Assembly (NCBI RefSeq): GCF_002288825.1
Contig: NZ_NSLI01000003.1
Span: 1 to 64,000 of the forward strand
Source of the DNA: Sphingomonas lenta
Lineage (GTDB): Bacteria > Pseudomonadota > Alphaproteobacteria > Sphingomonadales > Sphingomonadaceae
Length of the DNA stretch: 64,000 nucleotides
Direction of reading: 5' to 3'
Under the pieces are notes generated by a model. It was given only the letters and a program-made list of their open reading frames with translations, ran no database searches and was not told where the DNA came from. Below, in pieces: positions 18,728 through 28,286 of this stretch; within the stretch, counting starts at the first letter, position 1, and each line of letters begins with the position of its first letter. A program made the translations under genes and the position numbers.

Positions 18728-19636
18728 ATGACGCCCTTCAGACTAGGCACCCGCGGCTCCCCTCTCGCGCTTACCCAGGCGCGCATGGTCGCCGACGCGC
18801 TCCGCGCCGCGCATGACTGGCCTGCCGACGCGATCGAGACGGTGGTGATCCGCACCACCGGCGACCGCGTCCAGGATCGCCCCCTGGCCGAGATCGGCGG
18901 CAAGGCGCTGTGGACCAAGGAGCTCGATCGCGCGCTGCTGACGCAAGAGGTCGACGCCTGCGTTCATTCCATGAAGGACGTGGAGACGATCCGCCCCGCC
19001 GCCATCGCGGTCGCCGCGATGCTGCCCCGCGCCGACGTGCGCGACCGCCTGCTGGGCGCGGAGTCGATCGAGGCGATCCCGCACCGCGCGGTCGTCGGCA
19101 CCAGCTCGCCCCGCCGCCGCGCGCAGCTCCTCCACCTCCGCCCCGACCTCCGCGTCGTGCCGATCCGCGGCAACGTCGACACGCGCCTCGCCAAGCTCGC
19201 GGCGGGCGAGGTCGACGCGACGTTGCTCGCCGCCGCCGGGCTCGACCGACTTGACCGGCCGACGGTCGGCGCGGCCATCCCGACCGACGTCATGCTGCCG
19301 GCCCCGGCGCAGGGCGCGGTCGGCGTCGAGGTCCGCGCCGACGACGCGCACGCGCTGGCGCTGGTCGCCGCGATCGATCACGCCGACACGCACCGCTGCG
19401 TCGCCGCCGAGCGCGCGCTGCTCGCGGGGCTGGGTGCTACCTGCCACTCGCCCGTCGCGGCGCTCGCGAGCCTGGCGGGCGAGACGCTCCGCCTGCGCGC
19501 GAGCCTGCTCGACGAGGACGGGGCGGACGAGGTCTGCGCCGCGCTCGAAGGCACGGGCCCGGAGGTCGGGACCGAGCTCGCCGCCGAGCTGCTCGACCGC
19601 GCGCCGCCCGCGATCCGGCAATTGTTCCAGGCGTGA
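18728..19636 (+). CDS. hemC: hydroxymethylbilane synthase (porphobilinogen deaminase)
   Basis: Polymerises four porphobilinogens into hydroxymethylbilane in heme synthesis. The 302-residue product opens with the canonical RLGTRGSPLALTQA. It has SMKDVE and GTSSPRRRAQ, with the substrate-site arginines. The dipyrromethane cofactor cysteine is C239 in GATCHSP. Its stop overlaps the hemD GTG by four bases. hemC and hemD therefore form one transcription unit with the mitofilin-like gene downstream. Confidence 0.97.
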   Translation: MTPFRLGTRGSPLALTQARMVADALRAAHDWPADAIETVVIRTTGDRVQDRPLAEIGGKALWTKELDRALLTQEVDACVHSMKDVETIRPAAIAVAAMLPRADVRDRLLGAESIEAIPHRAVVGTSSPRRRAQLLHLRPDLRVVPIRGNVDTRLAKLAAGEVDATLLAAAGLDRLDRPTVGAAIPTDVMLPAPAQGAVGVEVRADDAHALALVAAIDHADTHRCVAAERALLAGLGATCHSPVAALASLAGETLRLRASLLDEDGADEVCAALEGTGPEVGTELAAELLDRAPPAIRQLFQA

Positions 19637-20292
19637 AGGTTGTCGTCCTCCGCCCCGAACCGGGCGCGTCGAGGACGGCGGAGCGCGCCCGCGTGCGCGG
19701 GTTCGACGTGCTCCTCCGCCCGCTGTTCGAGACGCGCCCGCTCGCCTGGGAGCCACCCGACCCGGCGCGCTACGACGCGCTGCTCCTGACCAGCGCCGCC
19801 GCCCTCCGCCACGCCGGGCCAGGGCTCGACGCGCTTCGACGCTTTCCCGTCGTCGCGGTCGGCCCGGAAACGGCGCGAACCGCGCGTGACGCCGGATTGG
19901 AGGTCATCCTGACCGGCGACGCCGGTGCAGCTACCGCGGTCGCGCGCGCCCGCACACACGGCCTCACCCGCCTGCTCCACCTCGCCGGCCGCGAGCGCAT
20001 GCCCGACCTGCCCGGCATCGAGCCGGTCACGGTCTACACGAGCGAAGCGCTACCCGTGGAGCCCGGCTGGACGGCGCGGCTGGGCGGCCGCACCGCGCTC
20101 CTGCACTCACCCCGCGCCGCCGCCCGTCTCGCCGAGCTCGTCGACCGCGACGGCACGCCCCGCGCCGCGATCCGCCTCGCCGCGATCAGCCCCGCCGCCC
20201 TCGCCGCCGCGGGCGGGGGTTGGGCGTCCGGACGCGCCGCGAACCGTCCGGACGACGAGGCGCTGCTCGCCCTCGTTCCGCGCGCGGATTGA
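19633..20292 (+). CDS. hemD: uroporphyrinogen-III synthase
   Basis: Cyclises hydroxymethylbilane with inversion of ring D. A 219-residue protein of the poorly conserved HemD4 fold. Recognisable pieces are the N-terminal VVLRPEPGASRTAERAR, LLLTSAAALRHAG, FPVVAVGPETARTARDAG, and LLHLAGRERMPDLPG in the middle. It is somewhat short at the C-terminus compared with enterobacterial HemD but typical of sphingomonads. Position directly after hemC (GTGA overlap) makes the call secure despite low sequence conservation in the family. Confidence 0.92.
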   Translation: MKVVVLRPEPGASRTAERARVRGFDVLLRPLFETRPLAWEPPDPARYDALLLTSAAALRHAGPGLDALRRFPVVAVGPETARTARDAGLEVILTGDAGAATAVARARTHGLTRLLHLAGRERMPDLPGIEPVTVYTSEALPVEPGWTARLGGRTALLHSPRAAARLAELVDRDGTPRAAIRLAAISPAALAAAGGGWASGRAANRPDDEALLALVPRAD

Positions 20293-20324
20293 CCTCCCCC
20301 GACGCGGCGGGGATAAGCGTCCCC

Positions 20325-21167
20325 ATGAGTTCGCTCCCGCCGGTCGACCCGCGCTCGCGCCCGCGATACGCGCTGATCGGCCTGGCGCTGGTCCTCACCT
20401 TCCTCGCCGGCCTCGCGGTCGCCGCCTGGACCGGCCGCCGCTTCGGCTGGTTCGCGCCGCCCGCCGCGCCCGTCGTCGCACCCCAGCCTTCCGCCGCGCC
20501 CGCGCCGCCGCGACCCGCCCTGCCGCAGGCCGACCTCGCCACGCTCACCGCGCGCGAGGCCGCGCTCGCTTCCCAACTCGCGGCTCTCGAAGCGAGGCTC
20601 CCCGTCATCGCCGCCGACGTGGCCCAAGCCGGGTCGCAGGCCGGCCGCGCCGAGGCCGTGCTCGTCGCCGGCGCCGTCCGCCGCGCGCTCGACCGCGGCG
20701 TGCCGCTCGGCCGATTGGAGGAGCAGCTCCGTCTGCGCTTCCCCAACGACGCGCCCACCGTCGAGACGATCGTCCAGGCCGCCGGCGAGCCCGTGACGCT
20801 CGAAGACCTGCGCCTCGGCTTCGACGCGATCGCGCCCGAGCTCCAGTCGGGCGCGCGCGACGGCGTATTTCCCGCACTCCGCCGCGAACTGGGTACGCTG
20901 ATCGTGCTGCGCCGCGCGGGGTCCCCCTCGCCGCTCCCCGCCGAACGCGTCGCCCGCGCGCGACGGTTGCTCGACTCGGGCCAGGTGGAGGCGGCGCTCG
21001 CCGAGACGCAGACGCTGCCCGGCGCGGGCCGAGCGCTGAACTGGACGGCGGCGGCGCGGCGCTACGTGGCGGCGCGGCGGGCGCTGGACTCGTTGGAAGA
21101 GGCGGCGCTGGCGGTGCCGGCGGTTCAGGCACCGGTGACGCCGGGGAATGCTCCGGCCGCGATGTGA
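20325..21167 (+). CDS. mitofilin (Mic60)-like inner membrane protein
   Basis: A 280-residue protein with an N-terminal cytosolic stub, one transmembrane helix (about residues 18-35), then a proline/alanine-rich linker and a predominantly helical periplasmic part with a heptad-like stretch (about 65-105). The C-terminal region resembles the mitofilin signature region. Alphaproteobacterial Mic60 homologues are known to lie in heme-biosynthesis neighbourhoods, as here after hemCD, and shape inner membranes. ATG 20325 is chosen because upstream in-frame sequence overlaps hemD. The assignment is by layout and context; residue-level support is limited. Confidence 0.65.
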   Translation: MSSLPPVDPRSRPRYALIGLALVLTFLAGLAVAAWTGRRFGWFAPPAAPVVAPQPSAAPAPPRPALPQADLATLTAREAALASQLAALEARLPVIAADVAQAGSQAGRAEAVLVAGAVRRALDRGVPLGRLEEQLRLRFPNDAPTVETIVQAAGEPVTLEDLRLGFDAIAPELQSGARDGVFPALRRELGTLIVLRRAGSPSPLPAERVARARRLLDSGQVEAALAETQTLPGAGRALNWTAAARRYVAARRALDSLEEAALAVPAVQAPVTPGNAPAAM

Positions 21168-21192
21168 GGCGGGTCGGCCACTACTCTCAACC

Positions 21193-21219
21193 GTCACCCC
21201 GGACTTGTTCCGGGGTCCA
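21193..21219. repeat. single GTCACCCCGG-type palindrome
   Basis: GTCACCCCGGACTTGTTCCG followed by GGGTCCA is a hairpin with a CCCCGGA/TCCGGGG stem. It is a one-arm copy of the repeat at 8943-8970. It lies just after the mitofilin-like gene, and could add a 3' structure to that transcript. Confidence 0.7.
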
Positions 21220-21304
21220 TCGTCGTCCAGGCGGCCCGCTCGCGCTGAAGGGGCTGCCGTCGCTGCAAACTTGGAGATAGTGGCACGGTGAAGTGTCCGG
21301 ACAG

Positions 21305-21402
21305 CGCCGCGGCGAAGCCGCGTCGTCGGTCGTAGCTCGCGCTACGCCGGCCGGGGTCGCTGCTCTTTGCTGATTTAGCTGCGCTAAATCAGCGCAGCGA
21401 CC
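21305..21402 (-). repeat. three-hairpin element, copy 3, abutting tRNA-Gly
   Basis: Reading on the minus strand from the tRNA: H3 is a long nested hairpin (outer GGTCGCTGC/GCAGCGACC at 21355-21363 and 21394-21402, inner GCTGATTTAG/CTAAATCAGC). Then comes GGCCGG, H2 CGTAGC tcgc GCTACG (21331-21346), linker CGACGACG, and H1 CGCGGC ttc GCCGCG (21308-21322). H3 touches the tRNA CCA end directly. Confidence 0.75.
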
Positions 21403-21477
<75 letters not shown>

Positions 21478-21612
21478 TCTGGCGTCTGCCCGGTGGGACC
21501 GGGCGGGTGAGGCGCGGCCACTAGCAGCGCCCGCGGGGCTCCGCAAGCCCCTTCACTTCACGACGCTTCCGGCCCACATGATGCGCCAGCAAGCGATACG
21601 GAGAACACCCCC

Positions 21613-22527
21613 TTGGCCACGACCCTGGGCATGAGCGCCGCCGACAAGCAGGCCGTCGAAGAATTCCGCCGCGACGTCGTCGAGCCGTCGATGACCAAGC
21701 TCGTCGTGATCGACTTCTGGGCGGAATGGTGCGGGCCGTGCAAGCAGCTCACCCCCGTGCTGGAGAAGGTGACGGCGGCGTACGCCGACAAGGGCGTGGT
21801 GCTCGCCAAGATCGACACGGACAAGAACCGCTTCATCGCGTCGCAATTCCAGATCCGCTCCATCCCGACCGTTTACGCGATGTTCCAGGGCCAGCTCGTC
21901 GCCGACCTGACCAACGCGCGCACCGAATCGCAGATCAGGACCTATCTCGACCAGCTGCTCCGCCAGCTGCCGATCGAGGCCGACGGCGCGGAGGCCGAGG
22001 CCGAGCTCGAACCGCTGATCGCGATGGGCGAGCAGGTGCTGGCCGAGGGCGACGCAACCCGCGCGCTGTCCATCTTCGACCAGCTTCTCGAGATGGCGCC
22101 CGACCACCCCGCGGTCGTCTCGGGCCGCTTGCGCGCGCTCGTCGCCGCGGGCGAGCATGACGAGGCTGAGGCCGCCATCGCCGCGCTCCCGCCCGAGCTC
22201 GCCAAGGATCCGGGCGTCCAGCGCGCCCAGTCGGCGCTGCAGCTCGCGCGGACCGCGCCGCCCGTCGACGACCTCGCCCCGCTGGTGGCAGCCGTGAACG
22301 CCGATCCGGACGACCTCCAGGCTCGCTTCGACCTCGCCAACGCGCAGATGGCGGCCGGAGACCGCGACGCCGCCGCCGACGGCCTGCTCCACATCGTCAA
22401 GACCGACCGCGAGTGGATGGAGGGCGCCGCGCGCCAGCAGCTGCTGAAGCTGTTCGAGGTCGTCGGCATCGAGGACCCCTGGGTCTCGCAGCAGCGCCGC
22501 CGCTTGTCGGCGATCCTGTTCGGATGA
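21613..22527 (+). CDS. ybbN: thioredoxin-fold/TPR co-chaperone, YbbN (CnoX) family
   Basis: The N-terminal thioredoxin domain (about 15-115) has the active site WCGPC and the following AKIDTDKN segment. The C-terminal half holds TPR-like helical repeats (about 130-304). This is the YbbN/CnoX layout, a holdase that hands substrates to DnaK and GroEL. The WCGPC pair suggests redox activity is kept. TTG 21613 gives the longest plausible N-terminus; ATG 21631 is the alternative. It overlaps the LonN-like gene by ATGA, forming a protein-quality unit. Confidence 0.9.
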   Translation: MATTLGMSAADKQAVEEFRRDVVEPSMTKLVVIDFWAEWCGPCKQLTPVLEKVTAAYADKGVVLAKIDTDKNRFIASQFQIRSIPTVYAMFQGQLVADLTNARTESQIRTYLDQLLRQLPIEADGAEAEAELEPLIAMGEQVLAEGDATRALSIFDQLLEMAPDHPAVVSGRLRALVAAGEHDEAEAAIAALPPELAKDPGVQRAQSALQLARTAPPVDDLAPLVAAVNADPDDLQARFDLANAQMAAGDRDAAADGLLHIVKTDREWMEGAARQQLLKLFEVVGIEDPWVSQQRRRLSAILFG

Positions 22528-23162
22528 CCGCGCCCACGCGCCTCTCGATCTTCCCGCTGCCGGGGGCGATCCTGTTTCCCGGCCTCTTTCTGCCGCTCCA
22601 CATCTTCGAGCCGCGCTACCGGGCGCTGGTCTCCGATGCGATGGCGCGCGACCGGCGCATCGGCATGATCCAGCCGCGCGAGCAGCCCTCGATCGCCGCC
22701 GAAGGCCGCGGCGACCGGCCCGCGCTCTATGATATCGGCTGCGTCGGTCGCATCGCCGAGGTCGAGGCGCTCGACGACGGTCGCTACAACGTCATCCTGG
22801 AAGGCGCGTCGCTGTTCCGCCTCACCCGCGAGCTGGAGGTGTCGACGCTCTTCCGCCAGGTCGAGGCCGAGCTGCTGCCCAGCCCCGACGACGAGATGCT
22901 GCCGCTGGCCCACCGCGCCGCGCTCGAGATGGAGGCGCGCCGCTTCGCCGACGCCGCGGGCTACGCGGTCGACTGGGACCAGGTCGGCAAGCTCGACGAC
23001 CAGACGCTCGTCAACGGCATCGCCCAGATCGCCCCCTTCGATCCCGCCGCCAAGCAGGCGCTGCTCGAAGCGTCCGGCATCGACGAGCGCACCGACCTGC
23101 TCATCCAGCTCATGCAGTTCTTCGGCCGCCACGACGGCGAGGACCGGGTGACGCTGCAGTGA
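22524..23162 (+). CDS. LON N-terminal substrate-binding domain protein
   Basis: A 212-residue protein made of a LON substrate-binding (PUA-like) domain without an AAA+ or protease part. It opens with [32 protein letters not shown] sequence (residues 5-32), the hallmark of the family. Such free LonN proteins are widespread and of unproven function. They may act as adaptors or in protein quality control. ATG 22524 overlaps the ybbN stop (ATGA), so the two are translated together. Confidence 0.9.
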   Translation: MTAPTRLSIFPLPGAILFPGLFLPLHIFEPRYRALVSDAMARDRRIGMIQPREQPSIAAEGRGDRPALYDIGCVGRIAEVEALDDGRYNVILEGASLFRLTRELEVSTLFRQVEAELLPSPDDEMLPLAHRAALEMEARRFADAAGYAVDWDQVGKLDDQTLVNGIAQIAPFDPAAKQALLEASGIDERTDLLIQLMQFFGRHDGEDRVTLQ

Positions 23163-23178
23163 CGTCGATGCACCCCCA

Positions 23179-23262
23179 CCCGTTTGTTTCGAGCCCAGTC
23201 GAGAAACGGACGCGAGCGACGCCGCCCGAAACGTGTCTCGACCAAGCTCGACACGAACGGAG
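23179..23262. repeat. pair of TCGAG-type palindromic repeats
   Basis: Two imperfect hairpins lie between the LonN-like and Trm112-like genes. The first contains CGTTTGTTTCGAG facing GTCGAGAAACGG. The second is CGTGTCTCGA facing TCGACACG around CCAAGC. They are divergent relatives of the CCGTTCG/GTCGAAG repeats and end just before the ribosome-binding site of the next gene. Confidence 0.55.
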
Positions 23263-23268
23263 GGAGGC

Positions 23269-23439
23269 GTGAGCCTCGACCCCTGGCTCCTCGAACGCCT
23301 CTGCTGCCCGCTCACGCGCACGGCCCTGCGCTACGACGAGGACGCCCAGGAGCTCGTCTCCGAAGCCGCGGGCCTCGCCTATCCCGTCCGCGACGGCGTC
23401 CCCGTGATGCTCGCCGAAGAAGCGCGGCCGCTGCGATGA
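23269..23439 (+). CDS. Trm112-like zinc-ribbon-type small protein
   Basis: A 56-residue protein of the Trm112p-like family, which in other organisms acts as an activator subunit of methyltransferases. It has the family opening [20 protein letters not shown] and the C-terminal [15 protein letters not shown]. Two adjacent cysteines remain at positions 12-13, but the second zinc pair is missing, as often in bacteria. GTG 23269 is preceded by GGAGGGAGG. Its stop overlaps the next gene's ATG (ATGA). Confidence 0.85.
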   Translation: MSLDPWLLERLCCPLTRTALRYDEDAQELVSEAAGLAYPVRDGVPVMLAEEARPLR

Positions 23440-23828
23440 GCCGCGCGGCCGACGACCTCAGCGGCGACTGGCGCGGCATCTTCAACTATCCGGGCGCGGG
23501 CGGCCCGCCGACCGAGTTCACCGCCGCGCTCACCGACAGCGGCGGCCTCCTCACCGGCTCGACGGAGGAGCCCAGCCGCACGGGCGCGGTCATCGCCGCG
23601 CGCATCGACGGCCGCCGAACCGGGTCCGCGGTCAGCTTCATGAAGCTCTACGACGAGAACCAGGGCGACTACGACGCCGTCGCCTATGAAGGCGCGGTTG
23701 ACGCGGAAGGGCTGGAGATCACCGGCCGCTGGTCGATCCCGGGCGACTGGTCCGGCACCTTCATCATGGTACGCGAGTCGGGCGTGGAGGAGGAAGCGTC
23801 CGCCGAGGCCGAGCAAGAGCTGCCTTAG
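23436..23828 (+). CDS. conserved hypothetical protein, probable beta-sandwich
   Basis: A 130-residue acidic soluble protein with no signal peptide. It opens [19 protein letters not shown], and alternating glycine and aromatic residues suggest a small beta-rich, lipocalin- or calycin-like fold. The C-terminus is a glutamate/alanine tail. I recognise the general pattern of proteobacterial proteins of unknown function but no named family. The ATGA overlap with the Trm112-like gene ties its expression to that gene. Confidence 0.7.
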   Translation: MSRAADDLSGDWRGIFNYPGAGGPPTEFTAALTDSGGLLTGSTEEPSRTGAVIAARIDGRRTGSAVSFMKLYDENQGDYDAVAYEGAVDAEGLEITGRWSIPGDWSGTFIMVRESGVEEEASAEAEQELP

Positions 23829-23936
23829 AAGCAGCGATCAGGTCATTTGCGGAGGTTGACCCAGAGAGAAACATAGTTTTACCTGTCATGCACGACATGT
23901 AAGCGGCAACAATTGTCCTAGGATGGGCTCGTGCGG

Positions 23937-24527
23937 TCAGAGTCCCTCACTCTCAACTGCTCGGATATTTTGCTGACATGTGGCGAAGTTCTCGAACTCG
24001 TAAGTCAAATTTAAATATGCAGAGCTGGAGGAAGTTGCTTTCACCTGCAGCATGATGGCGGTGAGTCCATCAGGGAGCGCTAGGCCGTTCTTCCGTGTCC
24101 AATAGGCAACTACCGTTCGCTCACCCTGCTTGATTGACATAGTCCACTCCCGCTCTGCATCCCAAAGAGCTTTAGCTCTGAGAAACGAGATCTCGTCGGA
24201 CTGGCCGTACTTCCCGTCCAGAATCGCGCGAAGGCGATTGAAGGCATCCCGGACACTCGTGCCGTAATTATCGCTCTCGTGATCTCGACCTGTGCCCCAC
24301 ACTTTGCAAACGCCTCCGCTTGCAGTTGCTACCGCACCATAAGACTCGAATTCGGAGTTTGGCTGAGGAACGGTGATCGAATATGCGCCCTTCACGCTAG
24401 TAGATTTACCGGAGTAGATGCTGACGGGCTTACCCATGGATACCCCGAACGGGCCCGCTAACGCCGGCCACGCTGAGCACAGTAACATCAGCGCGATCGT
24501 AAGTTTTGAACCGCTACAGACCGACAT
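23937..24527 (-). CDS. secreted hypothetical protein, AT-richer than its surroundings
   Basis: A 196-residue protein with a clear signal peptide (LTIALMLLCSAWPALAG) and two cysteines in the mature part (VCKVWGTG and FATCQQN) that could form a disulfide. After the signal it begins GPFGVSMGKPV. I recognise no domain. Its codon use is much less GC-rich than neighbouring genes, and the flanks are also AT-richer, which suggests recent acquisition. It stands alone on the minus strand with no mobility genes beside it. A periplasmic role is inferred only from the signal peptide. Confidence 0.65.
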   Translation of the reverse strand: MSVCSGSKLTIALMLLCSAWPALAGPFGVSMGKPVSIYSGKSTSVKGAYSITVPQPNSEFESYGAVATASGGVCKVWGTGRDHESDNYGTSVRDAFNRLRAILDGKYGQSDEISFLRAKALWDAEREWTMSIKQGERTVVAYWTRKNGLALPDGLTAIMLQVKATSSSSAYLNLTYEFENFATCQQNIRAVESEGL

Positions 24528-24607
24528 CGTGACCCTCCACCCCGCTTGAGATCACAGAATGCCGACTGTTGAAGCGATCGACTAGTCCATTACTGATCCG
24601 CTTCGGG

Positions 24608-25843
24608 TTAGACCACCGCGCCCGTCAGTAGCCGCGGCAGATCGCCCGATTGGCCCCGCGCCTCCGCCATGAAGGCGCGCTTCAGCGGATCGACCGCGTT
24701 CACCGCCGAAATGCCGAGCCGCCGGACCGCGCTCGCCGCCCGGCCGGGGATGCCGAACAGCCGCGCCAGGCTGTCCGTGGCAGCCGCGATCGCGAAAGTA
24801 TCGAGCGCGCGCCAGCGCTGGTAGCGCTCCAGCAGCGCCGCGTCGCCCAGGTCGAGGCCGACGCGCTTGCCCTCGACCAGCACCTCCGTCAGCGCCGCCA
24901 CGTCGCGGAGCCCCAGGTTCAGCCCCTGCCCCGCGATCGGGTGGATGCCGTGCCCGGCATCGCCGACCAGCGCCAGCCGCTCCGCCGTAATCCGGGCGGC
25001 GTGATGGAAGCCGAGCGGGTAGCTCGCGCGCGGGCTCGCCTCGTAGAGCTTGCCCAAGAACCCGCCCATGCGCTTCTCCGCCTCGGCCAGGAACGCGCGG
25101 TCGAACAGCTTGAGCATGCCGGCCGCGTCGCCGGCCGCCACCGTCCACACGATCGCCGAGCGGTGCCCCACCTCGTCGTCGACCAGCGGCAGCAGCGCAA
25201 ACGGGCCCGACGGATAGAAGATCTCGTAGGCGACCTGCTCGTGCGGCCGCTCGTGGTGGAACGCGCCGATGATCGCGGCGTGGTCATAGCGCCAGCGCGC
25301 CACCTGGATACCCGCAGCGTCCCGCGTCGGCGAATTGCGCCCTTCCGCCGCGATCAGCAGCGGCGCGCGCACCTCCGAGCCGTCGCTCAGCGTCGCGGTG
25401 ACGCCGTGCGGCCCGCGCTCCACGGCGAGCGCCCGCGTCTTCATGCGCAGGTCGACCTCGCCCACCTCCTCGACCGCGGCGTGGATCGCCCGGCGGAGCG
25501 CGCGGTTCTCGTACATCGTCCCCAGCGCGCCGTCATTCTCGTCGGGCGTGAAGTCGAGCCGACCGGGCGCCAGCCCGTCCGACACGCGGATCGCCGCGAT
25601 CGGGCAGCCCTGGCCGGCGAGCCGCTCCGACAGGCCGATCGCGTCGAACATGCGACCCGACGCGCTCGCGATCGCCGAAGCGCGCCCGTCGAACTCGGGC
25701 GCCAGCGTCACCGCCGGGTCCGCCGGGTCGACCACCACCGAGGTCAGGCCATGCCGCGCCAAGGCCAGCGCCTGCGTCGCGCCGACCAGCCCGCCGCCCA
25801 GGATCAGGACATCCGCCCCGACGCGCTTTGACGTGATGCTCAT
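24608..25843 (-). CDS. FAD-dependent hydroxylase, UbiH/UbiF/VisC family
   Basis: A 411-residue flavoprotein hydroxylase. The FAD-binding GxGxxG is seen as LGGGLVGATQAL near residue 15. The family's second motif is GDAGHGIHPIAGQGLNLGLRD near residue 285. Enzymes of this family hydroxylate the ubiquinone precursor ring at C1, C5 or C6. Which position this one uses cannot be told from sequence reading. ATG 25843 is chosen; the frame extends further up but crosses the ftsK promoter region. It diverges from ftsK. Confidence 0.9.
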   Translation of the reverse strand: MSITSKRVGADVLILGGGLVGATQALALARHGLTSVVVDPADPAVTLAPEFDGRASAIASASGRMFDAIGLSERLAGQGCPIAAIRVSDGLAPGRLDFTPDENDGALGTMYENRALRRAIHAAVEEVGEVDLRMKTRALAVERGPHGVTATLSDGSEVRAPLLIAAEGRNSPTRDAAGIQVARWRYDHAAIIGAFHHERPHEQVAYEIFYPSGPFALLPLVDDEVGHRSAIVWTVAAGDAAGMLKLFDRAFLAEAEKRMGGFLGKLYEASPRASYPLGFHHAARITAERLALVGDAGHGIHPIAGQGLNLGLRDVAALTEVLVEGKRVGLDLGDAALLERYQRWRALDTFAIAAATDSLARLFGIPGRAASAVRRLGISAVNAVDPLKRAFMAEARGQSGDLPRLLTGAVV

Positions 25844-25949
25844 CGGCAACGCTCTACCGCTTGGCGACGCTCGTGCCAACGCGCCCGCCTTGACGGCGTT
25901 AACCTTTCCGCGCGATGCGTGATCTCCTTGAGTTCGGGGGAAAACGGGG

Positions 25950-28256
25950 ATGGCGAGTCGGGCGAACGTCCAGCCGGGGCTGTGGCGTGAGACGGTGAAG
26001 GCGGGCGCGGTACGTTCGGGCGCGATGCTCGCCGCGATCGCGCTCTGGGTGCTGACCGCACTCCTCGCGCTCGCGCTCGCCACCTACAAGACGGGCGACC
26101 CGTCCCTGAACACCGCCGCGGGCGGCGCGGTGCGCAACCTAGCGGGGCTTCCCGGCGCCTACGCCGCCGACTTCCTGCTCACGCTGTTCGGTCCGGCGGC
26201 CGCGCTGCTGCTCCCCGTGCCCGCCATCATCGGCTTGCGCCTGTGGAAGGGCCTCCCCGCCGGCCGCTGGGGCCGCATGGCGCGCGGCGCCGCGATCGGC
26301 GTCGCGCTGATGGCGACCGCCTTCGCCAGCATCTCCAACGCCTCCGTCCTGGCGCTGCCCGCAGGCTGGGGCGGCCTGGTCGGCCTGGCGGTCACCGCCG
26401 TCGCGGGCTGGGCGATCGCCTTCATCGGCGACGCGCAGGCCGAGCTCTGGGCCGCGCGCGGCCTTGGCCTCGCCGCGGGCCTCGCCGGCGTCGTCATCTG
26501 GGCGCGCGCGGTCGAGATCGACTGGGCCGAGTTCGCGCGCCGCCGCTCTCCCAAGCTCCTCCGTCTCACCGCGGCCTATGCCGACGGGGAGGAGCTCGAG
26601 GACGAGCCCCTCGAGCTCACCCGCAAGCCCGTCGTCCCGCGCCCCGAGCCCGAGGTGGAGCGCCGCCAGGCCCCCGTCATCGCCGACCGCGCGCCGCCGA
26701 GCGCCCAACCCGCGGTCGCGAAGCGCCCCCAGGAGCCGCGCGACACCGCCTATACGCTCCCCGGCCTCGACCTCCTCACCCCCGCCCCGCCCGCCCCCAA
26801 GGGCGCGGTCGACAAGGCGGCGCTGGAGAGGAACGCCCGCCTGCTCGAGAACGTGCTCGACGATTTCCACGTCAAGGGCCAGATCGTCGAGGTCCGCCCC
26901 GGCCCCGTCGTCACCATGTACGAGCTGGAGCCCGCCTCCGGCATCAAGGCGAGCCGCGTGATCCAGCTCGCCGACGACATCGCCCGCAACATGAGCGCGG
27001 TGTCCGCGCGCGTCGCGACCATCCCCGGCCGCACCGTGATCGGCATCGAGCTCCCCAACGCCAAGCGCGAGACGGTCAGCTTCCACGAGCTGGCTAGCAG
27101 CCAGGCGTTCGAGGACCAGGGCGCGTCGCTCCCCATCATTCTCGGCAAGAACATCGCGGGCGACCCCGTCATCGCCGATTTGGCCCCCATGCCGCACTTG
27201 CTGGTGGCCGGCACCACCGGCTCGGGCAAGTCGGTGGGCCTGAACGGCATGATCCTGTCGCTGCTCTACCGGCTCACGCCCGAGCAGTGCCGCATGATCA
27301 TGATTGACCCCAAGATGCTGGAGCTGTCGGCCTATGACGACATCCCGCACCTGCTCTCGCCCGTCGTCACCGACCCCGCTAAGGCCGTCCGCGCGCTGAA
27401 ATGGGCGGTTGAGACGATGGAGGACCGCTACCGCCAGATGTCGTCGGTCGGCGTGCGCAGCCTCGCGTCGTTCAACGACAAGGTCCGCGCCGCGAAGAGC
27501 AAAGGCCAGCCGCTCGGCCGCCGCGTCCAGACCGGCTACCACCCCGACACAGGCCAGCCGATCTACGAGGAGGAGAAGCTCGAATACGAGGTGCTCCCTC
27601 AGATCGTCGTGGTCGTCGACGAGCTCGCCGACCTGATGATGACCGCCGGCAAGGAGGTCGAGTTCCTGATCCAGCGTCTAGCCCAAAAGGCGCGCGCCGC
27701 GGGCATCCACCTCATCATGGCCACCCAGCGCCCCTCGGTCGACGTCATCACCGGCGTTATCAAGGCGAACCTGCCCACCCGCATCTCCTTCCACGTCACG
27801 TCCAAGATCGACTCGCGCACCATCCTGGGCGAGCAGGGCGCGGAGCAGCTCTTGGGCAAGGGCGACATGCTCTACATGCCCGGCGGCCGCGGCATCGTGC
27901 GCGTCCACGGCCCCTTCGTCTCCGACGACGAGGTCCACCGCGTCGCCGAGCATTGGCGCGGCCAAGGCTCGCCCGACTACGTCACCGCCGTCACCGAGGA
28001 GCCGGAGGAGAGCTACGCTTTGGAGGGCGCCCCCACCGGCGAGGACTCGGCGGAGGACCAGCAGTATCGCGCTGCCGTCCAGCTCGTCTGCGAGTCGCGC
28101 AAGGCGTCCACCTCCTGGCTCCAGCGCCAGCTCCGCATCGGCTACAACTCGGCCGCGCGGCTGATCGAGCGGATGGAGAAGGAGGGGATCGTCGGACGGC
28201 CCGACCATGTCGGGCGGCGCGAGGTGCTGCGCGACGCGGAGGGCCACGCGATCTGA
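25950..28256 (+). CDS. ftsK: DNA translocase FtsK
   Basis: A 768-residue septal DNA pump that clears and aligns chromosome termini at division. Four N-terminal membrane helices span about residues 25-180, then a fairly short proline-rich linker (about 200-290). The motor follows, with Walker A GTTGSGKS (lysine 427) and Walker [11 protein letters not shown]. The C-terminal gamma winged helix (about 700-768) would read the KOPS/GRS sequences. The linker is much shorter than in E. coli, as usual for alphaproteobacteria. ATG 25950 is the start. Confidence 0.96.
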   Translation: MASRANVQPGLWRETVKAGAVRSGAMLAAIALWVLTALLALALATYKTGDPSLNTAAGGAVRNLAGLPGAYAADFLLTLFGPAAALLLPVPAIIGLRLWKGLPAGRWGRMARGAAIGVALMATAFASISNASVLALPAGWGGLVGLAVTAVAGWAIAFIGDAQAELWAARGLGLAAGLAGVVIWARAVEIDWAEFARRRSPKLLRLTAAYADGEELEDEPLELTRKPVVPRPEPEVERRQAPVIADRAPPSAQPAVAKRPQEPRDTAYTLPGLDLLTPAPPAPKGAVDKAALERNARLLENVLDDFHVKGQIVEVRPGPVVTMYELEPASGIKASRVIQLADDIARNMSAVSARVATIPGRTVIGIELPNAKRETVSFHELASSQAFEDQGASLPIILGKNIAGDPVIADLAPMPHLLVAGTTGSGKSVGLNGMILSLLYRLTPEQCRMIMIDPKMLELSAYDDIPHLLSPVVTDPAKAVRALKWAVETMEDRYRQMSSVGVRSLASFNDKVRAAKSKGQPLGRRVQTGYHPDTGQPIYEEEKLEYEVLPQIVVVVDELADLMMTAGKEVEFLIQRLAQKARAAGIHLIMATQRPSVDVITGVIKANLPTRISFHVTSKIDSRTILGEQGAEQLLGKGDMLYMPGGRGIVRVHGPFVSDDEVHRVAEHWRGQGSPDYVTAVTEEPEESYALEGAPTGEDSAEDQQYRAAVQLVCESRKASTSWLQRQLRIGYNSAARLIERMEKEGIVGRPDHVGRREVLRDAEGHAI

Positions 28257-28286
28257 CGCGCGCGAGCGCCGGTCGGAACGGCCCCG

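Noticed and set aside
16660..18918. A 752-codon frame that looks like a gpsA fusion
   Set aside because: Its upstream part is the shadow of tsaD. gpsA starts properly at GTG 17640 with the Rossmann motif at once after it.
21300..21402. Hairpins as classical intrinsic terminators
   Set aside because: None of the repeat hairpins examined is followed by a U-run, so standard intrinsic termination is not claimed.
25890..25910. TTAACC half-site upstream of ftsK as a CtrA box
   Set aside because: Only a single half-site is seen, without the TTAA-N7-TTAA spacing, so CtrA control is not supported.
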